From Canna indica (lineage: Eukaryota; Streptophyta; Magnoliopsida; Zingiberales; Cannaceae), in assembly GCA_034359265.1 (NCBI GenBank), contig CP136895.1, positions 3,412,501 to 3,476,500 of the forward strand: 64,000 nt of DNA, in the 5' to 3' direction. The translations under genes and the position numbers were made by a program. Below are positions 36,461-47,995 of this stretch, piece after piece; the stretch's first letter is position 1, and each line of letters opens with the position of its first letter. Below the pieces are notes generated by a model, which saw only the letters and a program-made list of their open reading frames with translations, did not search any database and was not told where the DNA came from.

Positions 36461-38318
36461 AGCCAAACTCCGAGCTGGAGTTCATCCTGGCAGACTCAGA
36501 CGTGGCTACTATCAAGGGGGGATTTTAATGTCACGCTCGGTAGGGGTGAAAGATTAAATTGCTACGGAACCCCGAATGATGATGTAAAATTCTCGAGAAT
36601 CTTGGCCGACTCTTCTTTTATGGACCTTTCGTTGAACGGAAGGCGATACACATGGTGCAACAATCAATCTCCTCCATCAATGGCAAGATTGGATCGAGTT
36701 CTAATAAATAGGTCTATATCTCAAGGATTGCTACGTGTCCTGGATGGTCAAGGTGGGCTGCCCTGCTCTCTCTGACCACTCTCCCCTTATTCTTGAAGCG
36801 ATTGCGTGGCGGCCCCATCATCTCTTCCATATGGAGCACTTCCAGATGGGGATCTCTTCTTTCGCCTCGACGATTCGCAACAGCTGGTCCGCGTCTCTGC
36901 CACCATCTGTTTGCTCTCCCTTGGATTCTTGTTTATTCAAACCTCGAAGGTTGCGGGGGGAGGGGGGACTTAAACTATGGAGCAAATCCCGTAAGGACGC
37001 ATCACGAGCCCACATCTCAGGGCTGGAAAATAGTTTGGTGGAGAGCCTACGCGTAGCAGAGGATGATGACTCGGCCCCTCATGAAAGCCAAGAGCTTCAG
37101 AGCATCCAGAAGCAACTTGATGATTGTTACCATGCCGAGCATGTGTTCTGGAGGTAGAGGGCCAAAACACGATAGGAATACAAAATTCTTTCACAGAATG
37201 ACCTCCTCCCGTATGCAGAGAAATTGGCTTACATAGATGAGAAACATCGACAGGACGACTACCTCTCAAGAGGACATTAGGGCCCTATGCAGGGAGTTCT
37301 TCTGAAATTCTCTAGGTGTGCACCATTGGCTCGAGATCTTCCCCATTTGGGAGGACCTATACCTAGCCCTTGGCATTCCTCTCGACTTCCTCTCGGAACC
37401 TCTCTCCGAAGGTGAGGTGCTCATAGCCATCAAATCCCTTGGGAAAGGCAAGGCGCCATGGATGGATGGACTCACGGAGAAATTCTTTCTTTGCTCGCAG
37501 AGCACTATTGGAACGACCTTTTGTTTGGCAATGCGGACTGGGCCCGCATCAACAAAGCATTCATCACGCTTATTCCTAAGTGCGAAGGAGCGATAGATAT
37601 TGGAAAATTCCGTCCTATTAGTCTCACCTTTATGACAAGTCTGGTGGGGGATACTCAATGCGCCTTCTTGCCTGGTAGATCAACGTATGACTGCTTCATG
37701 GCGGCAAATGAACTCATACACCACTGTAAGAAGACAAGTACTGATGCTTTCCTCATTAAACTTGATATGACGAAAGCCTTTGATTCGATCAGTTGGTTCC
37801 TGCCTGGCCTGCTCGAGGCGAGGGGTTTTTCGGCTATATGGACCTTGTGGATCGGGCGTCTATTACGATCCCGTGAATCATCTGTCATGGTAAATGGAGA
37901 GTCAGAGAAGTGGTTCAAATATAAAAGATGCATTCGACAAGGAGACCCTCTATCTCCTTACCTCTTTCTCCTTAATGCAGATACATTTGTCGGGCCGATA
38001 AAACAAGCGAATGATGCGGGCCTGATTAAAGGTATTAACCTGGGAGGTGGGCGGGAGGTCACAAACCTAGAATTTGCGGACGATTTCATTATCTTCATGC
38101 GAGGAGAGGACGATGATCTTATCAACATTAACCTCCTTCTACAGGCTTTCTTCTTGATGATCGGGCTGAAAGTGAATCTTAACAAAACAGTGGTCGCCCG
38201 CCTTCATGGCAACCTGGCCATGGCTTCAGGGGTGGCGGATTACCTCGGATGCAAGGCAAAAATATTTCCCCTAAAATATCTGAGTCTACCTCTGCGTAAC
38301 AGTTGCCTCAATCGAGAA
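36461..38318 (+). pseudogene. LINE ORF2 fragment (endonuclease to RT), both ends missing
   Basis: Endonuclease remains: GDFNVTLGRGERLNCYG (~36515), RRYTWCNNQ, MARLDRVLINR and LSDHSPLILEA (~36768). RT: FRPISL (~37610), LPGRSTYDCFMAANELIHHC (~37668), KLDMTKAFDSISW (~37760), IRQGDPLSPYLF (~37933), LEFADDFIIF (~38068) and FPLKYLSLPLRN (~38268). Stops and frameshifts are present in the endonuclease and at ~37155-37460. From 37458 to 38324 one frame is open. It belongs to a different, more GC-rich family than the LINE at 22562. No A-tail or target repeats were seen, and it runs straight into NLR promoter sequence at about 38319. Confidence 0.88.
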
Positions 38319-38827
38319 GATTAATATTCCAACGGATGAGCGAAGTCCAATAACATGGCCATCACAAATATAAAATATTATAAATTGACAGATCAACACA
38401 CAAAGCCTTAATTAATTAATTAGACAATTTGCATCAATCTGGATAAAAACAAATATAATATATAGCTTTTCAAGTCATGTGGCCAGTAAGTAAAGCATAT
38501 ATATAGGCTATAATATGAAATTATAATATTGACGTCGGCAGATCAAGACACAAAGCCTTAATTAATTAGATAATTAATTTGCATCAATCTCGATACAAAA
38601 CAAATATATAACAAGCCATGTGGCCAGTTGTAAATGTAAAGTCAACTCCTCTGATCATATATATATATATATATAACAAGTCTGTATCGTCTTCCTCCTC
38701 TCCTACCCAAACCTTCTCCTCCTCCTCCTCCATTGCCGCCCAACTAAATTAAACTTCTCCATATAACGAGTCTGATCATATATATAACAAGTCTCGTCTT
38801 CATTAAGCTTCTCCATCACCATACATC
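38319..38827 (+). promoter_or_regulatory. Upstream module, TATA-like run and leader of CNL gene 1
   Basis: Homologous to 58745-59185 upstream of gene 2 (GAATTAATATTCCAACGGAT start at 38323). It contains two copies of the ACACAAAGCCTTAATTAATT repeat (38398, 38547) and CTTTTCAAGTCATGTGGCCA (38466). Gene 1 alone has a TATA-rich run (TCATATATATATATATATAA, 38657-38677) and a second TCATATATATAACAAG (~38777), on both sides of a pyrimidine-rich leader (~38690-38745). Gene 2 lacks both TATA-like runs. The transcription start was not determined. Confidence 0.6.
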
Positions 38828-41473
38828 ATGTGTCTGCCTTTGCCCATCAACGACATCTGCAAAATTATACAGAAGTTATGGGGTGCTAGGGCGGATCTAC
38901 TCAACTACCTTCGCGGGCCTCAAGCTCGCATCCAAGAGCTGCAAAAGGCTGCGGACGGATTAGGAGCCAAGATGAAAGATGTTAAGAATTCAATCCGTCT
39001 AGCCGAGCCGGAGGGAAAAGCCGAGACCAACGAAGCGCAACAATGGGAGAGCGAGGTGGAGGCATTACAAGCGAAAGTGACTGCCTTCCTAGAGGAGCAC
39101 AGACATCTGGGAGGTTGGTCATGGGATTGCTTCTCCATGAACGAAAGCGCCACCAAGATGCTCGACGAGATCAATAAATTGGTCAGCAAAGTCGGAACAA
39201 TTCAACTTACCGCATGCCGCCCCGCAGCGCCAAATGTTCACCTCCCCATCTCAGAGTCAATAAAAGGGACAAATTCATACGCGGAAGAGATTTTGCATTA
39301 CATCGCCGACGAAAATGTTTGCATCATCGGAATCCACGGTATGGGCGGAGTTGGTAAGACAACTCTCTTAAAGCGCATCAACAATCTCCCAAACATGTCC
39401 TCTATGTTTGATCATGTCATCTGGGTTGTCGCCTCTAAAGATTGCAAATTGGAGAAGCTTCAACTCGACATAGCAAAGAGATTGAAGCTGACTCTGGAGG
39501 AGAAAGACAACAGCGAAGCTAATGCTAGTAAGCTCTTTGACTTCCTTAGGAACAAGAGCTGCTTATTGCTCCTCGATGACATTTGGGAGCATCAGGATCT
39601 TCAGTTGTTGGGGATGACAAATTCTGTGCCTGAACATGACCAACAACCAAAGCGTAAGGTGGTGGTGTTCACAACACGGAGCGTGCAAGTATGTGGTGAA
39701 ATGAGGGCTGAGAAGAGGATCCAAGTCAAATGCTTGGGTCCAAATGAAGCATGGGAGCTTTTCCAAAAGAATGTAGGCGGAGATGTTATCAACTCAGATG
39801 CTGGAATTTACCGTATCGCCAAACAAATTGCCCAAGAATGTGCAGGTCTTCCGCTTGCTCTCATCACCGTAGGTAGCGCCATGTCTACGAAGAAATCTTG
39901 GGAGGCATGGAAATATGCCCTAACACAGCTTAAGAATGGCCATATGTCTGAGATCTCTGGTAAGAAAGAAAAAGATCCTATGTATTCTGCCTTTAAACTT
40001 AGCTATGAAAACTTGGAAGATGACAACATGAGAGCTTGCCTCTTGTGCTGCTCTTTATGGCCCGAAGATGATTCCATCAGCAAAAAAGAACTCATAGACT
40101 GCTGGATGGGTCTTGGCCTAATCGAAGAATTCAACAAGATCCCTGAAGCTTACAACAAGGGATTCTCGCATATTGATGCTCTATTAGCTGCATGTTTGTT
40201 AGAGCCCACTGATTACGATGAAGTAAAGGTGCATGATGTCATTAGAGATATGGCATTGTGGATGGCCTCCGATTGTGGAAAGAGCAAATACAAGTGGATC
40301 GTAAGAGCTGGAGTTGGATTGACACAGGTGCCAGAAGAAGTGGAATGGAGAGAGACAGAGCGAGTATCACTCATGATTAACAACGTAACCCTTTTACCCG
40401 AGCCAACTTTCATTTATCAAAAACTTTCAATGTTGATTTTACAACGGAACTATGATATAGGACATATCCCTGGGAAGCTTTTCGAGTGCATGCCCGCTTT
40501 GACATACTTGGATCTCTCGCATACGAGAATAAGAGAGCTTCCAAAAGAGATTGGCATGTTATCTGAGCTTTGGTACTTAAATTTAAGTTACACTAATATT
40601 AAAGTGTTGCCAGAAGAGTTGGGTAGCCTCTCTAAATTGAAGTATTTGTTCTTAAGATTGACAATGTTTCTTACATTCATACCCAAAGGAACAATATCCA
40701 ACTTATCATCATTGAGATTGTTGGATTTATTTGGTAGTGGTCAAAACAATGACTTGGGTGAGATAGAATGCTTACAAGGATGCCAAAAATTCATTGAAAT
40801 TTCCATCTACACAATCGCCAACCTCCACCGCTTGTGCTCATTGCGAAATGTATATATTCTGAAGCTCCAACTAGAGGAAATGTCAGATTTAGACACTTGG
40901 GACGAACTCATGGAGGGTCTCTTAAGGAGCCACAACACGAGGCAGTACCTTGAGGATTTATTTCTTCGTAGGATCGAAATGGTCGAATTATTAATGTCTT
41001 GCTCTTTATCTGAAGAAGGATTTGACAATTTGAAGGAGCTTTGGCTTGACAATCTCTACAACCTAACAGAGATCATTTGGAAAGAAGTCAAGCCTGAAAT
41101 ATTGTTTCCCAATCTCCGCAAGCTTATAATTATTTTTTGTCCAAGGATAAGGAATGTGACATGGATTATGCAATTACCATGCCTTAATGAGCTGATGGTA
41201 ATCTATTGCGATGGTATGGAAGAATTGATAAGTGATGCAGGAAGCTCCACTTCGTCGCCCTCTACCTTTGGTCTCAAGATATTGAATTTGCAGTATTTGC
41301 CAAACTTGAACTACATTACTCGGCAGTCGTTGAGTTTCCCCTACCTGGAGTTCATAAAGGTATATGACTGCGAGAATCTCAAAAGAATTGCACCAACCGG
41401 AGTTGAAGTGTCTTTAAACATGAGCAGAGTAAAAGAAATTCGAGGTGAGAGAGATTGGTTGGACAATATGTAG
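38828..41473 (+). CDS. CC-NB-ARC-LRR immune receptor 1 (CNL, RPS2/RPS5 type)
   Basis: One uninterrupted 881-codon frame without introns, a normal CNL length. The N-terminal part (residues ~20-130) is coiled-coil-like. NB-ARC follows: P-loop GMGGVGKTT (171-179), RNBS-A FDHVIWVVASK (~194-204), kinase-2 LLLLDDIW (246-253), RNBS-B VVVFTTRS (278-285), GLPLAL (340-345), RNBS-D LLCCSLWPED (405-414) and an MHD-equivalent VHDV (468-471). LRRs run from ~510 to the end (LTYLDLSHTRIRELPKEIGM at 558). Such proteins bind ATP/ADP in the cytosol or at membranes and trigger defence on sensing pathogen effectors. The start is chosen because homology with gene 2 and related copies begins at MCLPLP. Cys2 and Cys11 could carry lipid, but Gly2 is absent. 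No defect seen, so probably functional. Confidence 0.96.
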   Translation: MCLPLPINDICKIIQKLWGARADLLNYLRGPQARIQELQKAADGLGAKMKDVKNSIRLAEPEGKAETNEAQQWESEVEALQAKVTAFLEEHRHLGGWSWDCFSMNESATKMLDEINKLVSKVGTIQLTACRPAAPNVHLPISESIKGTNSYAEEILHYIADENVCIIGIHGMGGVGKTTLLKRINNLPNMSSMFDHVIWVVASKDCKLEKLQLDIAKRLKLTLEEKDNSEANASKLFDFLRNKSCLLLLDDIWEHQDLQLLGMTNSVPEHDQQPKRKVVVFTTRSVQVCGEMRAEKRIQVKCLGPNEAWELFQKNVGGDVINSDAGIYRIAKQIAQECAGLPLALITVGSAMSTKKSWEAWKYALTQLKNGHMSEISGKKEKDPMYSAFKLSYENLEDDNMRACLLCCSLWPEDDSISKKELIDCWMGLGLIEEFNKIPEAYNKGFSHIDALLAACLLEPTDYDEVKVHDVIRDMALWMASDCGKSKYKWIVRAGVGLTQVPEEVEWRETERVSLMINNVTLLPEPTFIYQKLSMLILQRNYDIGHIPGKLFECMPALTYLDLSHTRIRELPKEIGMLSELWYLNLSYTNIKVLPEELGSLSKLKYLFLRLTMFLTFIPKGTISNLSSLRLLDLFGSGQNNDLGEIECLQGCQKFIEISIYTIANLHRLCSLRNVYILKLQLEEMSDLDTWDELMEGLLRSHNTRQYLEDLFLRRIEMVELLMSCSLSEEGFDNLKELWLDNLYNLTEIIWKEVKPEILFPNLRKLIIIFCPRIRNVTWIMQLPCLNELMVIYCDGMEELISDAGSSTSSPSTFGLKILNLQYLPNLNYITRQSLSFPYLEFIKVYDCENLKRIAPTGVEVSLNMSRVKEIRGERDWLDNM

Positions 41474-42100
41474 TTGAAGAAATTAGTGTTATATTAATGC
41501 ATTAAATATGCATGTGGCTTGTTTAATGTTTTCATGAAGAATATATAATTGAATAAATTATTATTGTCTCTCTTGTAGTTCTCATGGTTAGATTGTTAAC
41601 AATGAAAGAATTAATAAGAGTTATAATATATATTGTGGTTATTATTAATTGTTCCTCTTAATTTTAGCTCTCATTTTTTAATTAATTGCTCCATATATAT
41701 ATGGTCAATCAGCCATTAATTGCGGTTGAATATATGCAACAACTTGTTGAGGCATTAAGATATTGTTCGTTGTCTTAATAATTAAGTCTCTTGCAAGTAC
41801 TGTCAACTTTGTGGTTTTTTTTTTCTTTTTTTGATACGAATTAATGACACCATGCATTTGCGTTTTTTTTGAAAGAGTAGTGAATGAGAAATGGTGTTTG
41901 CAGAGTATCCCACTCTAATTAATTAACTTCAATTCTCAATTAATTAACATATATACAAACACATGTATCATCAATCTTTTACATACATGATTTTTTAAAC
42001 TGTTTTTTTTTATAGGCCCCAAACAATTATTAGCACTAATAGTTAATTAATATCACAAAGGCACTCAGAACATTTCTTTTACAATCTTCACATGACATAT
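41474..42100. other. 3' flank of CNL gene 1
   Basis: Matches 61841-62561 after gene 2 with small indels (GTTGAAGAAATTAG, TTATTATTGTCTCTCTTGTA). It probably includes the 3' UTR. No other gene seen. A 62-bp stretch near 62258-62294 of the gene 2 flank is absent here. Confidence 0.7.
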
Positions 42101-43105
42101 CACTAAAACAAACTATTTTTTTCGGGCATCAAAACATTATTAAATTTAGATGTCCGTGTAAGCCCAAATATTAAAATGGTGCAGGCGCCAAAATATCATG
42201 GGTAAAATTGAGCGTCGTATCTGACATATTGGCGCCGGTATGTCAGGCATACATGCGCCTCTAACAGCTGCCGATAAAAATATATAAAATATATTTTTTT
42301 TGCATACCAACACTATTGTTGGTGCCGGTATGCTGATTATTATTTTTAAAAAATACTGCCGAGCTAGTGGTCTCGAATTAGCTAGATGTGGAATTCAAAA
42401 GATTTATTATATATTTATAAAATATATATAACCGTTTATTAATATTATATATATAATATTAATTTTTTTAAACAATAATTTTTTACTCTAACCAAATTAA
42501 TACAACATAAATAAATTACATTCTAACATTTAATTTTTTTTTACTTTGATGATCTTGGATTCTTGATATCTTTCGCAACTTTAATAATCTGAAATTTTAA
42601 TAACAAAAAATTTGCACTATAAATCAGGGGAGAAGAAATAAGAGAAGTAGAAAAAAAATGAGAAGGAGAAGAAGAAAGAATATAGGAAGAAGGGGATGGA
42701 GAGAAGAATGAGAAGAAGAAAGAAGAGGATATATAAGTTTTAAAAGATAAATATTTTTTGGAAAAAAAATTGAGGAGGCGGGAGATTTCTCGCCTCCCGC
42801 CTATTCAAATTAATTCGCCCGCTCAGTGGGCGCGGGCTTGCGCACTCACGAACCCCACGTGGGCAAAGGTGCGCGGGTGCAAGCGGCGCGCACAGACTAG
42901 CACGCCTGCGAACCCACGCCGGATGACGCCTGTACGATGACGCTGGAAATTATCAGAACCTGTACGATGGCGCCAATAATTTCCGACACCACGCCAGCAG
43001 TGCTGATTTTTTTTTTTTTCATTTTTTTTCTTCTTATCTTTACATTCCGATGCCATGACCGACGTCAAAATATTTCCGCTAATATTGGGAGGATTTGTTG
43101 TGGTC
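42101..43105. mobile_element. Short non-autonomous CACTA element (1005 bp), TSD TAT
   Basis: Begins CACTAAAACAAACTATTTTT and ends AGGATTTGTTGTGGTC, a decayed inverted CACTA terminus. TAT flanks it on both sides (42098-42100 and 43106-43108). Subterminal GGCGCC-containing repeats (for example GGTGCAGGCGCC, ATTGGCGCCGGTATGTCAG) occur near the left end, and a GC-rich patch with GCGCGCACAGAC at ~42780-43000. No transposase. The same insertion is in the 3' flank of gene 2 at 62562 (there truncated), so it is older than the NLR gene duplication. Confidence 0.75.
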
Positions 43106-43108
43106 TAT

Positions 43109-43617
43109 AGATGCTAACCGGGTACTTGCAAACATAGTGACAAATATGAATTATATTCTTTGACTCACCGGTGGGAGTCAGCTAATTAAAATGAGCTCAT
43201 ATAAGATTCTTATGTCTTTCTTCTTGAATATGGTCTGACAAATTTTCCCCAATATAACTCACATGAGTTTTCATTACATCTTATTTGCATGTATGTGAAT
43301 ATTTGCGTTAACTACGAATTATCACATTGACGAGAACAAGTATTCTAATCAAGTTAATTATAGATTTGTTGGGTCTTATGTACCACAATTGAAAGAGTAA
43401 ATCCGTGGCAAAAACAATATTATTGAGAAATCGAACTATATTAATCGTATAGGCATATTGTGGTAAGATGCTCACACAATTCTAGTATATAAAAAAAATC
43501 ATCAATAGGTTATCATTCAATTTTAATTTAACGGCTTTGTTTTGGTTGTGCACGTTAGCCTAGCTAATGGAAAATACCTAATTCAATATTCATTTTTTAT
43601 TTATGTTATAATTATGA
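43109..43617. other. Unrecognised spacer
   Basis: Non-coding AT-rich sequence with no match noticed elsewhere in the window. Confidence 0.5.
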
Positions 43618-44400
43618 AATAAAAGAGAAATGCATTAATTCAGTGCAAAGTGGTAGCCTTTTATAGGCTTACAAAGCAAATTGATAACCCTTAAAAACTA
43701 GGACAAATGAAATGACAATTGCTCCCTAATCAAAGATAAACTCCTACTAAACAAGGATAAATGCCCCGTAATTAAAATTCTAAGAGATATAATCCAGGCT
43801 TGGTCAAATGAGCCTTGCTTGCTGTTGTTATCTTTTAACACTCCCCTTCAACACCAACTTCCATTTTCTTCGCCATGCCGAGCTTCTATCAAAAGTTTTC
43901 AAGCTAACACCTTCTGTAGCTTCTCTTTATCACCCGTCATGTGTTTGAGCAGCCCGTATCAATGATTCAATCATTCCCATAATCGATTTGATCAGATATT
44001 GTTGTCATAAGAGGAGCTATCGCCTCTTGTGCTACAAACATCGTCTCAACGTTCGATTCTTCTTCACTTTTGGAAGTAGTGACATCATTTTCCATAGACT
44101 TTTTCTTCGACCAACATACTTTTGCCATGTGACCCTTTTTACCGCAATTGTAGCACTTCCCTTCAATTTTTTATTGTTGTCAATCTATCTGGCTCTCCCT
44201 CTACCTCACGCGTCGCCACTGCAAGCCTGCAATCACCCTCACTCGGTCAATGCCTCTCTTTCTCTCTCTCACACACGTTGCGAACTGCAACTCCTTCCTC
44301 ACTCGTTGCACCTTGTATTCTTCTCCTTCTTTATGCTCTCCTTCAAAAGCTTCAAAAGCTTCGGATCATACAATCTAGTTAGCTCTTTGTATTATAGGTG
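43618..44400 (-). mobile_element. Ty1/copia relic, third copy
   Basis: Same arrangement as 5188-5995 but diverged by scattered changes. The LTR is truncated at its far end (about 43618-43840), then the polypurine end and protease scrap follow, then a gag zinc knuckle closer to consensus (CYNCGKKGHMAKVC, ~44120-44160). Only two CTTCAAAAG units are present (~44341). Upstream sequence continues into 44401-44486, as in the other copies. Confidence 0.75.
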
Positions 44401-45189
44401 GTAGTTGCTCTTAGAATCATGTCATACCAAACAAACAATACTCAACCATTCACTTTTGTAATACAAATCACTTAAATGGCAACATACACTACTGGAATTT
44501 TGGTCATCAGCGACGGCTGATACCGTAGCTGAACCATCGGTGATATATATCATGGACGGCGACGACCGTAGCAAAAAACCATCGCTGATGCGCGCGTCTC
44601 AGATGTGTTGTGACGGCTGCACACGACCGTCACATATAATCATCAGCGACAACTCACGCGGCTGTCGCTGATTTAAAATCATCAGCAACAGCTATGGACG
44701 TTGTCACTGATTTAAAATCATCAGCGACGGCTCCAGGAACTGTCACTGATACAACCATCAGCCACGGCGTGGAACCGTCGGTGATATTATTAGCAACCGT
44801 GATATTTGGTCCGGCCGAGGCCACCAGCCATTTACGATAGGCTTTCAGCCACGGCTCAGTGGCAGTTAGCCGTGGGTAAACCGTGGCTAAAGAGGTAAAC
44901 CTGTAACTGAAAAAACTGAAAATTTTATAAATTCTTGTATACATTGATATTTCAACTACAACATATTTCCAATCACATATTACAATCATAAAACATCACA
45001 CACATGCATTTGAAACCAAACATACAAATTTCACATCAATATCATCAATCTAAACCTCAAATCGGAGGTAAACGATTATCAAAATATCGTATATATCGTA
45101 TATATCAAAATATCGTATATATCGGTAGAAGGCTAGAGTGAGACGCAATCTGATTGATGAGTGCTTGCATGCTCTGCATCGTCTGTCTC

Positions 45190-46701
45190 AACTCTTCATT
45201 TGTTCGTCTATGCTCCTCCATCGCCAGCCTCTGCTCCTCCATCGCCAGTCTCTGCTGGGTGAGCTCTGACTCCAAGGTCGCTATTCGACTTTAGTCTTGC
45301 ACCCGGGGTGTCGAGGACCTCTCACCCGCAGTCGGAGGGGTCGGTGCCCCAAGTGGCCCGAGCACGGCGCGTGCATGGCCACTGTCTGCGAAGCCATAAA
45401 CACGACCGTGCTCCCAGCCACCTGCGGCCTCCACCCAAACTCCTGCGTCGAACTCCTCCGGTGCGCCTCCGCGCTCGATCACAGTCCTCGTGTAAGTTTC
45501 CTACACATGTTTATATTTTTGCTATGTAAACTATAAATAAAAATTGTGTAAATCAAATAGACAATATATAAATACTTACCATTATATACGAGGCTCTCCT
45601 ATCGACGTAGTCCCCCGCTCCTCGTCGACGACGGTGGGTGCGCTCAAACACCTCCATCATCGACGGCCGTTGGACGGTGCCATCCTCCGTCACTCGTGTC
45701 TTACATTAGAAAACAAATACATTAATATTATACACAATATATAATTTAATTAAAAATTATTAAATTATACATACCATACGACGCTCATGAACCATAAAAG
45801 AGACGGAGCCACCCGTGTGCCGCACGCCCGTGCCGTTGCCCCTGGACATGCGGTTTCTCGACGCCGTCCAGGACACCTCCTGCCACTCCGGTGTGTCCCA
45901 CCGCTCAACAAGCTGGTCCCACACAGGGCCAGGAATCCACTCGGGGGCGTGTCCCCGAGTCTGCCCTATATGTGTGGCCCCCAGCCGTCTCATCACGGTG
46001 TGATGGGCCTGCTGAAGCAGTCCGTTATAGCGAGCGTGAGCGACACGCTCCCAGTCAGCCTCCACAAAAGTGGTCTAGTCCTCCGGCCATGTATAATGGG
46101 TCTGCAAAAAAAAATATTATTATCGATGAATATTTAACATCAACATTAATTTAATAAATATACTTACCGTGAACTCTCGCCACAATAAATCTATATGCTC
46201 ACGGGGCACGTGAGACCATGTAGGCCACGCCCCGCGCATAAATTTCCGGATCGTCCCTGCTATCGTGCGCGGGACGTCCACTTGCTCAAATCTGCACCAA
46301 ATATAAATTTATATTATGATATTCTGAATTATAAATCAATTAAAAGAAATAATTAATGCATATACTTACTGTCTTCCGCACACACTAATTGATCTGCGCG
46401 GTTCTCCCTCGGTTGGTGGATGAAGAATTCTGTTAGGCCCTCGTGGCCTACGTCTCGATGTCGACGGACCTGGATCGGCTGAAGGGATGGAGGCTGGAGG
46501 TGGGGGGCTGGTGACCATATCAGGTGGGGGAATGGTAGATGGATCAAGTGGGGGAATGGTGGCCGGAGGTGGGGGGATGATGGCCGGAGGTGGGGGGATG
46601 ATGGTGGAAGATGAAGGATCAGTGGGTACAGGTGGGGCGGGTGGTAATCGTCAGGGGGTCCTACGAGGAATGCCTCCTCGAGAACTGATATCTCGAACCA
46701 T
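45190..46701 (-). pseudogene. CACTA accessory transposase (Transposase_24, Ptta/En/Spm family), stop-broken
   Basis: Five exons on the minus strand with usable splice sites. Exon 1 (46701-46370, MVRDISSRGG then PPPPA-type repeats) is followed by 46291-46168 (GAWPTWSHVPREHIDLLW) and 46101-45775 (VEADWERVAHARYNGLL, then PVWDQLVERWDTPEWQEV and ASRNRMSRGNGTGVRHTGG). The last two are 45700-45580 (MMEVFERTHRR) and 45500 to ~45190 (a glutamine-rich coiled coil with EEQRLAMEE repeats). The SRNR...HTGGS region is the family hallmark. In-frame stops in exon 1 (~46655), exon 3 (~46077) and exon 5 (~45293) inactivate it. In En/Spm elements the comparable protein binds subterminal repeats. Confidence 0.85.
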
Positions 46702-46786
46702 AGCTGTAAAAAATTAATATAATTAGATTATATATAATAGATTAATAGATATATTTAATAACTGAATATATACTTCACATTTACAA

Positions 46787-47017
46787 TTATTCATCATCGT
46801 CATTATCATCATCCGTGTAATACTCTTCTTCTTGTTCTTCTGTATCTGAATCTTGAAATTCTTCTTCGTCTCCCTCATCTTCATTTTGTCCTTCCTCAAC
46901 TTCATTGTCGTCCTCATCAACGTATTCTATTTCCAATTCAACTAACTCTGTGTCATCATCCTCACGCGAGTCCAAGGTCGACGATTTCGACGCGAGTCCA
47001 AAGTGGACAATTCTCAC
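46787..47017 (-). pseudogene. Acidic reading frame inside CACTA (possible tail of lost catalytic transposase)
   Basis: A 76-codon frame, MRIVHFGLASKSS then a strongly acidic tail ending YYTDDDNDDDE. It lies just upstream of the Transposase_24 gene on the same strand. Large CACTA transposases often end in acidic tails, so this may be the last exon of the deleted catalytic gene. That is inference, and the sequence is too low in complexity to be sure. Confidence 0.4.
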
Positions 47018-47029
47018 GCGCGTCGAAAG

Positions 47030-47620
47030 TACGCCGACATTTATTCTACCCTTGATTAACTAACCCTAACATTAAAACTAACCTAAATTTAATTAATCTA
47101 ACATCATAAAATATCTAATTAATCTACAATTAACACATAATAAATCTACAATTAACATATAATTCATCTAAAATTAATAATAAATAATTAAAAAAAACAA
47201 AAAAACAACCAAACAGTAGCCGACAGCTACTACCGACTACTGTTCATCGGGTTGGGGCCGACGGATTTGGCCCCAACCCCGGCGGAGAGGGGAGATGGGT
47301 CGGAGAGTACCTTGGTGGTGGCGGAGAGGGGAGGGGGATGAACTCACTTGGTGGTGGCGGAGAGGGGAGAGCGATAGGCGGCAAGGGCGAGGGAGGGCGG
47401 CGGTGGCGTGCGTGGGCGATGGAGATCGAGAGGGAGAGGGGCGGCGGTCTGGGCAAGAGAGAGGGGGAGAGGGCTGGTGAGGCGACGTGGTGAGGGCGAG
47501 GGAGTAGGCGGCACGGCCAGGGTGCGGCGGAGAGGACGATCGACGGCGACAGTAGACAGCGGGGGAAAGAGGAAGGGTCGGGCGTGAACGCAAATAAAAA
47601 GGGTTTTCACCGACGGCTCA
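47030..47620. other. GC-rich segment of CACTA, no gene
   Basis: Contains three units of about 40 bp around GGTGGTGGCGGAGAGGGGAG (47286-47375). The several 60-118 codon frames on both strands come from this composition. It is perhaps a promoter or leader region of the deleted transposase gene. Confidence 0.5.
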
Positions 47621-47995
47621 GATTGGCCGTCAGAAAATCGTGGATATATTACTTTATTATCACCGACGATTCTGCTAGCCGTCGGTTAAGAGTGTTTTAT
47701 ATTCGTGCTGCGTTCAATAATAAGCGACGGCCGCAACCAGCCGTCGCTACTAACCTATTTGATCATCAGCAACGGCTCCTGAGCCCCCACTAAACCGTGG
47801 CTACTAATCCATTTTATTTCGTGCTCGTGCGCGCCATGATCTTTGGGCGACGGCGAGGGTCAATCGTATGTGAGCCGCGGCTGATTTGGTCACATCAGCC
47901 ACGGCTTGGGCCGCCGACGCAAAACCGTCACTGATACTGATGGCCTTGGCAGCCGTCGCTAATCCCCGTTACTGATGTCATATATTCTAGTAGTG

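Larger units (their letters stand above)
44487..47995 (-). mobile_element. CACTA transposon (3.5 kb), TSD ATA, empty site known
   Basis: Left end CACTACTGGAATTTTGG and right end ATTCTAGTAGTG are inverted termini. The 3-bp repeat ATA flanks it (44484-44486 and 47996-47998). The paralogous sites at ~6081 and ~18559 read GGCAACATAGTCTC with a single ATA and no insert. Both subterminal regions carry many short repeats of the CAGCGACGGCT / AGCCGTCGCT type (about 44508-44880 and 47600-47975), presumed transposase-binding sites. It holds a broken Transposase_24 gene but no recognisable catalytic Transposase_21 gene, so it is non-autonomous. Confidence 0.95.

Noticed and set aside
38920..41052. Antisense frames within CNL gene 1 (and the same in gene 2)
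   Set aside because: Shadow frames opposite a conserved coding region; all follow the sense codon pattern.
42758..43068. 60-81 codon frames in the small CACTA
   Set aside because: Arg/Ala/Thr-rich translations of GC-rich subterminal sequence; no transposase similarity.
45297..46154. Plus-strand frames of 62-116 codons in the CACTA
   Set aside because: Opposite strand of Transposase_24 exons whose minus-strand reading gives family motifs and splice sites.
47237..47610. Pro/Ser-rich 88-118 codon frames on the minus strand
   Set aside because: Simple-sequence GC-rich repeats; no domain, and overlapping frames are equally open.
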